Source of the DNA: Trema orientale
Lineage: Eukaryota; Streptophyta; Magnoliopsida; Rosales; Cannabaceae
DNA: 64,000 bases
Reading direction: 5' to 3'
Assembly (NCBI GenBank): GCA_002914845.1
Contig: JXTC01000385.1
Coordinates: 153,890-217,889 of the forward strand
Made by a program: the position numbers and the translations under genes. This document shows positions 55,908 through 64,000 of this stretch, piece after piece (the stretch's first letter is position 1; every line of letters starts with the position of its first letter). The notes under the pieces are model-generated. The model was not told the origin of the DNA. It worked only from the letters and a program-made list of their open reading frames with translations, and ran no database searches.

Positions 55908-57680
55908 CTAAGGTTATGCTTGGATGCACTTTCAAGTTTTTGTTTATAAAAATTGAAAACAAAAACAAACTTTGTTTATATTTTTAAATTTTAAAAATAA
56001 AAAACTTGCTTAGTAATACATCAAATAATTTTTATTTTTAAAAACAAAAAACAAAAATATGCTTCTTAAACATAAAAAAGTAATTAGAAAAATGCGGTTT
56101 TTAAAAATTTATTTAGAAAAATATCACTTTTAAAAATTTGTCTAAAAAACAGTCTATGAAAATACTATTTTTAAAATTTTATTTATAAAAATATTACTTT
56201 AAAAGTTTATTTATGAAAATACCACTTGAAAATTTTATTTATAAAATTACTACTTTTGGTTTACTTTTTGTTATAAAAAAATTTTGGAAGTGAAAAATTC
56301 TCACTTCTATTATTTTTAAAAATTTTGTTTACAATTTTTTTAAGGACACGTCTACAATAGGATCACGAAAATAAAGCCTTATGTAGGATTGCAGTCTGCA
56401 TACTGTCAGATTTAAAATCAACGATTGTGATTGATAGTTTTTTATAGGAAAAAATGGGCTCAAATCCACGTGATCTCTTCTCGCTATTTTTAATTTTTGA
56501 TTGTTTTTTGAATTTGTTTTACTTTCTGTATCGATGTGTCTATCCAATACCCATTAAAACTTGTAAAAATATTTAGCAATTGAGATCAAGTAATCACTAT
56601 TTTCACTTTCTTTGACTCTTTTGGAGCAAACCACCCCCAAGAAAGTCCTTTCCTTGTCTGGATGAACCAATTTTACCAGAAAAAAAAATTTAAGAGAGAA
56701 AAAAGACAAAGAAGGATTATACTATTATTTGTTTATATATATATACAGTATATACCTCTCTCTAAACAAAATTGTTCTTTAAATGAACACTAAAACATAG
56801 GGAGAGAGAAAGAAGAGCCTTTAGGCAGTCTATTTGTCCTTTTCTAGTTCCTAATTTGTTTATTAAAACCTAGTTTTTTATTGGGGCTGAATCTCCATAA
56901 TTGATTTGTTTCCAAAAACTGAAAATTGCAAAACCCTAATTTGTGATTTGGGGGTGAGCTTTGCTGGGAGTGGCCGTTATTCCCTGTGATTATCGATGAA
57001 AAGCCCTTGGATCAGGGGATCAAAGCGAGAGTGGTGTAGATGCATGTCGCTAGATCATAACTATGGATTTGAAATGGTTCTTTCAGTCCCCGAATCTCTA
57101 TTCATGATCGCCGTTGGATTGCTTCACTTGGTAAAGAGTACGGCCTCGAAGTATTTTGAGGTCGACTGGCTTGAAGGAGACCTTTCGATCGAACCCTAAT
57201 GTCGGGCATTCTTATGGATGATATAGCTTACATTGTCTATGGAAACTCCAACACTGAGAAGTGCTCCCACTGCAAAGCCGTCCAATATTAGTAATTTTTC
57301 GATGTTTCGCACTGGGGTCACTGAAAGTGAAAATGGTAGATAGACATATGGATAAAGTAAGTGAAAAAAATTCAAAAAAACAAGCAAAAATTAAAAATAC
57401 TGAGAAGAGATTACGTGGATTTGAGCCCATTTTTTCCCACATAAAACCATCAATCACGATTGTTGATTTTAAATCCGACAATGTGCAAACCACAACCCTA
57501 TATAAGGCTTTATTTCTGCGACTCCACTATTGACATGCCCTAAATAGAAAACAAAATTAATGTTACCAAGCATATTTTCCAAAAAGATTTGTAAATTTTT
57601 GTTTATTTATATACAAAACAGAAGATAAAAGTGTATCGAACAGGCTCTAAGAGAAAACAGAAATTATCCATGGGAAAATA
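55908..57680. mobile_element. MITE-like AT-rich element, split by the inverted-repeat element below
   Basis: The left part (about 55915-56343) opens GGTTATGCTTGGATGCAC. The right part (57541 to about 57650), read inverted, opens GAGCCTGTTCGATACAC. Both carry AAAAACAAAAAC-type runs next to these ends. The match is weak and no duplication was found; the call is tentative. Confidence 0.3.
56344..57540. mobile_element. Inverted-repeat DNA element with gene-like filler (Pack-type)
   Basis: The ends form a ~210-bp inverted repeat: 56344-56550 and 57320-57540. Shared blocks are GATTTAAAATCAACRATYGTG, AAAAAATGGGCTCAAATCCACG and AATAAAGCCTTATRTAGG. The tips are GGACACGTCTACAATAGGAT and, inverted, GGGCATGTCAATAGTGGAGT. 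Flanking TAA on both sides fits a 3-bp duplication as in PIF/Harbinger, but this is weak. The middle holds a TATA-rich tract (56732-56752), a telo-box AAACCCTAA (56931-56939) and a GC-richer open stretch (56996-57199), like the 5' part of a host gene carried inside an element. The gene of origin is not recognised. Confidence 0.55.
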
Positions 57681-58261
57681 CAAAAAAAAATATGTAATAT
57701 ATGGAATGCCGTCATATGGAGCTAAAATTGAACAAATATTTGTTGAAGAAAATGCTTTGTGAGAGAAAGGTAGAATTTATTTCCTGGAGAGAGATAGAGA
57801 GAGAAATGAGACCTTTTTCGATGAAGATGAAGAAATGAGAAAGAAGATGAGAGGGGAAAGGAAGAAAGTTTAGGGGGAAAATAACTTTTTGAACAAAATT
57901 TATAACAGCATTTAATAAGGGTAGTTCAAGAAAATGATTTGTTTCTCTCACATGTTACTCCTTAAAAAGTCCAAAAATTGTTCTTATAAATGCCCGTACA
58001 TAAAACTCCATTAAAAAAGTTATTTGAGGCCCAAAGACTCTTGGTGGGTCCTTATCCCTAAATTTTGGAAAAATGACATGTTGTACTATTTTTAGAAAAA
58101 TAATGCCTAAAATATGACCCGGCCCAATACACTTCTTTTTGTAAGACATTTTTATTAAAATAGGCCACTTTTTAAATTATAAGTTATGCGGTGGTATTTC
58201 CGTAAATAAAATCATCTTTTGTAAAAAACTATTTATAATAAAAAAATATTCAAAACTATCT
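57681..58261. other. AT-rich spacer
   Basis: No gene seen. It has a purine-rich (GAGA-type) patch at 57780-57870; open frames on the minus strand (57712-57951 and 57955-58149) are low-complexity. Confidence 0.4.
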
Positions 58262-58884
58262 AGGAATATTGTTGGCTCTATCGATTAGCATAGTCCTTTC
58301 CTATCATGGGATCAATTCCTAACTCTGCAACTTTTTTTCTTTTTCCTTTTTCTTGAACCTTTTTTCTTTTTCCTGAACTTTTTTTTTCCCCTTATTCTCT
58401 TATGTTTCTTTGTTATCTTCTTTTTTTCTTTATTTGTTCTTTTTCATTTTCTCTTTCTAATTTTTCTTTTCACATCGAACTTTATTACTTTTTTTTTAGC
58501 TTTTGTTTTTTTATTTATTATAAGTCTTTTTTCCTCTATCTATTCTTTTTTTTGTATTTTCTTTTTTGAATTCATTTTCCAAAACTCATTTTCTTTTTCT
58601 TTTTTTTTTAAACTAATATTAGAAGCTAGAAACTATTTTTACTATTGGTTTCTAACTATTGGTTGTGGTCATTAGAATCTAATAGTTAATCAAGAAATAG
58701 AAATCAGAAACCAAATTAGTTTGAACTAGAAACTAAGTTGATTATTGCTATTCTTGAAATCAAAATCTAAATTAGTATTAAATAGTTTTATGTTGCTTTT
58801 ACTTCAAAAATATAATTACTTAATTTGAGAACTTGATTATATTCTGCATCGTCCTTGTTCAATGTCTTACTCAATTCTTGCTAA

Positions 58885-59885
58885 AGAGCATTCTACAAAA
58901 AGGAAACCACAATAGTTTCCAGGAAACTTTCATTATTTTCTTATGATTTAAAAAAGAAACCACAATGGTTTATATGAAACTTTCATGGTTTTATGTGATT
59001 TACTTAGCTATAGAGCATTCTGCAAAATAGAAACCACAATAGTTTTCAAGAAAATTTATTGGTTTCCTGTGATTTACTTAGCTACATAGTATTATGCTAA
59101 AGGAAACCACAATGATTTATATGGTTTCTTGTGATTTACTTAGGTACATTGCATTTTGCAAAAAGAAAACTATGATAGTTTCCAGTAGTTAATTAGAAAC
59201 CTTTGTGGTTTCCTTTGATTTATTTAGCTACAATACTTTTTGCAAAAAGGAAACCACAATGGTTTTTAGGAAATATTCGTGGTTTCCTGTGATTTACTTA
59301 CGTATAGGACATTTCGCAAAAGAAAACCTTTCTGGTTTCCTGTAAGGCCATTCCGCTAATAGGAAACCAAATTGGTTTCTAAGAAACTTTCGTGATTTCC
59401 TGTGATTTACTTACATATAGGACATTCTGTTAGAAGGAAACTAATCCGGTTTCTAGAAAATCTTTGTGATTTGGTATTCTAATAAAAAGAAACCAAACTA
59501 GTTTCCAGGAACCATTTGTGGTTTATTCTAATTTATTTACGTACATGGCATTCCGCTAAAAAGAAATCTTTATAGTTTCCTGTGATTTACTTAAGTACAG
59601 TGCATTCCGCTGAAAGGAAACTGAACTGATTTCTAAGAAATATTTGTAGTTTCCCATAATTTACTTACGTACATGGCATTCCGCTAAAAGAAAACCGAAT
59701 TGGTAAATCTTTGTGGTTTCCTGTGATTTACTTACCTATAGGACATTCCGCAAAAAAAGAAACCAAACTGGTTTCCAGGAAACCTTTGTGGTTTCTTTCA
59801 ACTTACTTACCTACAGAGTATTCTGTTAAAAAGAAACCAAACTGGTTTCCTAGAAATCTTTGTGGTTTCATGTGACTTACTTATA
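58885..59885. repeat. GGAAACC minisatellite, about 13-14 units
   Basis: Degenerate units of about 65-85 bp combine AAAGGAAACCACAATGGTTT, CCAGGAAACTTTCGTGGTTTCC and TGTGATTTACTTACGTATAG, then GACATTCCGC. Each unit contains one or more inverted pairs GGAAACC...GGTTTCC, so single strands could form stem-loops throughout. No protein is encoded. Confidence 0.8.
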
Positions 59886-60284
59886 TAAGAATAGGAAAAA
59901 AAAAAGTTAGTGTTTATTAAAAAAAAAAAAAGAATAAAGTGAAAGGCAAAAATAATTAAAAAATAGGAAAAGAAAAAATAATTTGAAAAAAAAAAGAAAA
60001 ATAAAATTGAGAAAAAAGAGGGAATTATTATTAATGATCAAGTTGAATAGTTTTGTTAGCGAAAATTAATAACTAATTTGGTTTCTACATGTAGATAACT
60101 TTAAAAAGAAAAAAAATAATGAAAAAAAAAACTAGAAGAAACTAATGACCAATTTGATTAATTTTGTTAACAGAAATTAGTTTCTAAATTGGTAATTATT
60201 TGTAACTAATATTAAAAAGGGATAAAATTAAAAATAAAGAGAAAAAAAATTAAAATAATGAAAAAAACCTAAAATGTCAATATT

Positions 60285-60365
60285 GGGGCTCGAGCCCCAT
60301 CAACCAATGTTGGTGACTTAATCATTTGTTGCCCAATCACTAGGCCATAAAGCTACCACGGTTAT
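60285..60365 (-). other. tRNA-like (possible SINE head)
   Basis: On the minus strand TGGCCTAGTGA (60337-60347) resembles polymerase III box A. GGGGCTCGAGCCCC (60285-60298) contains a box B-like GGCTCGAGCCC about 40 bp downstream. This is the spacing of a tRNA-derived SINE head. No full tRNA fold is visible and the body of the SINE is unclear. Confidence 0.4.
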
Positions 60366-60376
60366 TCTAGCTCATT

Positions 60377-60912
60377 TAATATTAAAAGACTGTTTTTTAA
60401 AAAGATAGTAAAAATTACGAAAATACCACCGCGTTTTTTAGTTGAAGTATTAAGAAAAATGCCAACAAAGATTGTACGGAATTTTAATTATTTTTTGGAG
60501 ATCGTTTTTTTGGTATTATTTTTAAAAAGATAGGTATAAGTGTCCAAAACTCCTAAATTTTTGGGATATATATGGGAGCTTTTTAGCTAAATAACTGAAT
60601 TATGGGTCCTATGCAAGAATGACCCCTTTTTTTTTCTTCAAATTATACTATTAAAAGGTGGACAAGTTTATCAAAAGATTTTACAAAATGGTCAAGTTTA
60701 TTAAAAAAGCTAAAATATATCAACTTTTGTATATGTATATCAGTTTATTAATTTATACAAATAAACAAACCTTATATATTGGTATACTTAATACAAAATG
60801 ATATATTGACCCGTAATAATTGATAAATTGATACACAGAAGTTGATATATTGATATAAAAGTGATACACGAACACATGCTGATATACTAACAAAATTTAT
60901 ACAACGTTTTTA
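60377..60912. other. AT-rich spacer
   Basis: No gene seen. Imperfect repeats of GATATATTGATA/TTGATACAC type occur at 60710-60880. It ends with ACGTTTTTA (60904-60912), the left duplication of the MITE that follows. Confidence 0.4.
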
Positions 60913-61325
60913 GGGAAAAGTTCATAAATACCCGTTTTTAAAACCATATTTTCATAAATACCCATTTTTTATTTTTATTTCATAAATACCCATTTTTGTA
61001 CATTTTTTTGAAGAAATATAGACCATCACTATTTTACACATGAAATGTAGACCACAGTATATATTTCATATATTAAATGTATACTACGGTCCACATTTCA
61101 TGAATAAAATTTACACTCAAAATTGGCACACATTTTAAAATGTGTACCGTTCATATTTTACACATGAAATGTGTACCTCATGGATAAAATTTACACTGTA
61201 AATGTGGACCACTCATATTTTTCATATGAAATGTGGACCATAAAACAGGTATTTTTGAAAGATGTTTTAAAAACGGGTATTTTTGAAATAAGTTTTAAAA
61301 AATGGATATTAGGTGTAATTTTCAC
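60913..61325. mobile_element. 413-bp MITE of the Mutator type
   Basis: Flanked by a perfect 9-bp duplication, ACGTTTTTA, at 60904-60912 and 61326-61334. The ends are inverted: GGGAAAAGTTCATAAATACC and, read inward from the right, GTGAAAATTACACCTAATAT, both then running into AAATACCCGTTTTTAAAAC-type blocks. The middle has repeated GAAATGTGGACC/GAAATGTAGACC phrases in both orientations. No coding capacity. Confidence 0.75.
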
Positions 61326-61334
61326 ACGTTTTTA

Positions 61335-62660
61335 AAGTTGTCCCAACAGATCAAGTTTTCAAAAATATCCCATTACAAATCTTGCTCTTTTTTTTTGAAA
61401 ATGCCACAATTTAAATGCCACTTTTCAAAATATCACCTTAAAATTCTCATGTTTAGAAATGACACTTTCTAATTAGCGCATAGTATTTTATCATAGGTTA
61501 GTACCAAGGAGGTAGAGGTATTCAAAATTCTCACGATCTAATCCAATCCACACGAAATTGAATTTCTGAAATCTATACTATTGCGAATTTGGATTTACTT
61601 TTACTTTGAAAGTAATCGATCCAATCATATCCGCACTTAAAATTACATATTAAAAATTTTATACATATAATTTATACATTTCTTTATAATTCATATATGT
61701 TGTAAAATTTTCTATTAGGTGTAATTTAAGGTGTAAAATTTTATTATATAAATTATTACTTTCTAAAATACAAAGGCTCAACTTATGCTAAAAATAAATA
61801 ATTCATAACCAAAAATCAACATAAAGCTCAGATATAAGGGCTTATTAATTATACCCAAATAACTTATCTAAAGTAATCGAGGCAATCCATACATTCGTAG
61901 ATTAAACTAGATTGATTGAAAGGTTTTTTGGGGATTAGATCGAATGAGACTTCTGAAATCCCACGTAATGCAGGTCGGATGTAATATATTAAAACAAGTA
62001 CACCCACAAAGAGGTATTTATGAGCACCCATTCGGTTATCTGGTAACGAAGAAGGATACTGAAGTTCACCCACTTAGTTACTTGGTAACCAAAGAGGTTA
62101 CATAGGTCGTTGTAGGTGGCATATGTTATTTGGTGGACTTAAAAAAATTCATATTTCGAATCCAGTTTTTTTAAAAGGATCACATTTTAATCCTATTTTT
62201 GGAAAATGACACTTTTTAATTGGGGAGCCTATGCAGATATTTTTCAATTTATTGAATTTGGTCTCCATAGATTTGTAAGAATCCTATTGATATGGGCCAG
62301 CTGCTTCCAGGTCCTATTGATAAGTATAAGGGTTTCTAAAACTTTTACCATAAAAACAAAAATATGGAAGTTTTTTTTTTTTTTGTTAATTCCGTAAAAA
62401 TATCACTTTTCAAAATATTTTTAGAAAAATACTATTTTTAAAATGGTTATTAATTATCCGTTTCTGAAAAATGGTTACCAGTTACCAGTTATATACCAGT
62501 TATAAGTACCTTTAGTTTGGTTATTAGTTAATAGTACTCAAAAATTGGTTTCTTGTTGTTAGTTACTATTTTAGAAAATGATATTTTTCTAAATATTTTT
62601 TAGAATGGTATTTTTTTTAATAAAAGCTATACCGAATCTTTAAAAAACAGATTCCATCGT
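61335..62660. other. AT-rich spacer
   Basis: No gene recognised on either strand. Fragments such as ACCAGTTATATACCAGTTAT near 62480 are simple local repeats. Confidence 0.4.
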
Positions 62661-62668
62661 ATTTTAAA

Positions 62669-63987
62669 GGCCGGATCTAATATAGGGCTCTCCTAAAATA
62701 GCCCTAAATGAGGCCACCAAATATTTGGCGTCTGATTTAAAATCAATGGTTTATATTAGGGTGTAATAAGTTGAGAAATATAGATCGCAACTCAGAGGAT
62801 TGACCCGATTTTGAGACCAGAATTAGTTTTGCCTTCCCCTTCCTTTCCTACTAGAGATGGCGAACTCTGGTTACGACTCTTGATTTCTAGCTTACTCTCT
62901 CTCTCTCTCTTCATCCTCTTTTCGTCCTTCTAATTCTGCCTCTCCAAGAGAGTTCCTTCTTTATCCTAGTTTCTTTTGTTTCTATTTCTTTTGCGTTTTT
63001 CTTTCTCTAGTTTCAATTAGACATAAAACCTGTGGTGAAAGGGAGATGGTGGGTTTGAAACTTCTTAATTATTATTAAAAAAATATTTTAAAAAAACAAA
63101 AACAAAGGTTTAAGCTTTGGAAATCTGAGAACCCACTTGAGCTTATAACTCATATTTCTTCTTAAACAAATCTTATGCCCTGTTTTGTTATTGAGTATTA
63201 TTAAAAGAATAAGCTATGACATGCAAGGAGCGATGGTGGGTTTGAAGTTTCTTGAGCATTATTTGGGGAAAAAAAAAAATGTTTAAGCTTTGGAAATCGG
63301 AGAACCCACTTGAGCTTATAACCTATACTTTCTTCTTATATGAATCATGGGCTCTGTTTTGATCTCTTAAGGGAATAAGAGGGTATTCGAAATTGCAGAC
63401 TTTTTCTTCAAGTGATCTGGGTCGAAAAGAAGTGGAGAAGAGAAGAAGACACAAAGCTGAGTAGTGTATCCAGAAATGAACCCACTTATGTTATGGTGCT
63501 CAGTTGGCAAATTTATTCAGATGATTGTGCCGGCTAAACGAACCCATTACAGTGGATCGCAGCTTCTCCTTTTAAACAAGACTATGGCTTTCTTTTTCAA
63601 GCTTTTTGGTCTGCAACAATGGTGGCTTCTGAGTCAAATATGGATTTCAAAAGAAAAAGTACAAAAATGAAGTGTAAAGTTTACAGAATCACAGGTCTAT
63701 ACAAAAATTTTAGGGATAATCCTAGTTGAGAAAGATTACCATCAAGCCAAGAAGAAGATTCTAGGTGTCATTAACTATTTTTTTCAAAGAAGGTTAATTA
63801 GAAGATGCGTCGTTCATGAGCCATCAAAGCGGCTGAGGCAAAAAGAAGAAGAACACTTGAAAAACAATTGACTACGATGCAGCTCACAATAGACAACTTA
63901 TTCAAGCCATTGATTTTAAATCAAATGGATTTCAATGAATGGCCTCATACAGGGCTATATTTGGATAGCCCCACTATAAACACGCCC
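62669..63987. mobile_element. Second inverted-repeat DNA element of the 56344 family
   Basis: Flanked by a perfect 8-bp match, ATTTTAAA, at 62661-62668 and 63988-63995. The ends are GGCCGGATCTAATATAGGGC and, inverted, GGGCGTGTTTATAGTGGGGC. Further shared blocks are AGCCCT, ATGAGGCC and GATTTAAAATCAATGG. The tips resemble those of the element at 56344-57540. Inside, a CT-rich tract (62897-62911) and a ~190-bp direct duplication (about 63048-63230 and 63231-63390, sharing GATGGTGGGTTTGAA and GAGAACCCACTTGAGCTTAT) are seen. The superfamily is uncertain: 8 bp would suit hAT, 9 with one mismatch a MULE. Confidence 0.6.
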
Positions 63988-64000
63988 ATTTTAAAAAGGC

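Larger units (their letters stand above)
58262..60376. repeat. Inverted structure with pyrimidine-rich arms around a minisatellite
   Basis: The left arm (58262 to about 58760) is T/C-rich with TTTTTCTTTTTCC runs and then GAAACTA/GGTTTCTA phrases. The right arm (about 59890-60376), read inverted, shows the same order: a T-rich run, then AGAAACTAATTTC phrases. The right outer edge carries a tRNA-like head on the minus strand (60285-60365). The left outer edge has a weaker one with GGATCAATTCC near 58302. The arms are low-complexity, so the inverted relation is only suggestive. Confidence 0.35.

Overview
The window is nuclear DNA of a flowering plant, most likely a dicot: AT-rich, with one clear host gene (translation initiation factor eIF5, minus strand, 16270-17592, with its 5' leader and promoter up to about 19.24 kb). 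Nearly everything else is transposable elements, many nested and with target-site duplications (TSDs) readable by eye. I cannot name the species.

Layout. 1-644: AT-rich flank with a 20-bp perfect palindrome. 645-2824: a Mutator-like (MULE) element with long inverted ends and a 9-bp TSD. 3274-13266: a decayed Ty1/copia element (SIRE-like) with an extra coding region after pol, a TSD of AAGCT and very unequal ends: a palindromic 88-bp left terminus and a ~1.27-kb right LTR. 13.3-16.2 kb: AT-rich spacer with small DNA-element remnants. 16.27-19.24 kb: eIF5. 20.64-42.24 kb: a three-level nest. A small MULE-like element holds Ty3/gypsy element 1 (plus strand, TSD AAATC), whose right LTR holds Ty3/gypsy element 2 (minus strand, TSD GCCCC). 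Both are Tekay/Del-type chromoviruses with 2.5-3 kb LTRs. 43.9-44.8 kb: the 3' tail of another gypsy element. 45872-54947: a solo gypsy LTR (TSD ACATT) split by a 7.0-kb CACTA transposon (47672-54710, TSD TAA). In the CACTA a TNP2-type transposase is cut short and joined to the second CACTA gene. 54.9-64 kb: short tandem duplications, two related inverted-repeat elements carrying gene-like filler, a GGAAACC minisatellite between inverted pyrimidine-rich arms, and a 413-bp MULE-type MITE.

The retroelements are all broken fossils. In the first ~250 bp the two LTRs of each gypsy differ by roughly 4-5%, mostly by transitions, which fits insertions a few million years old at most; element 2 must be younger than element 1. 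The most unusual signals are (a) a 14-bp near-palindrome, GATGTTACAACATC and variants, scattered about 25 times through coding and non-coding parts of the copia element; (b) that element's left end, an inverted, folded-back copy of its right LTR tip, so both host junctions carry the same terminus; and (c) a 16-copy array of GACTCATCA boxes in each LTR of gypsy element 2.
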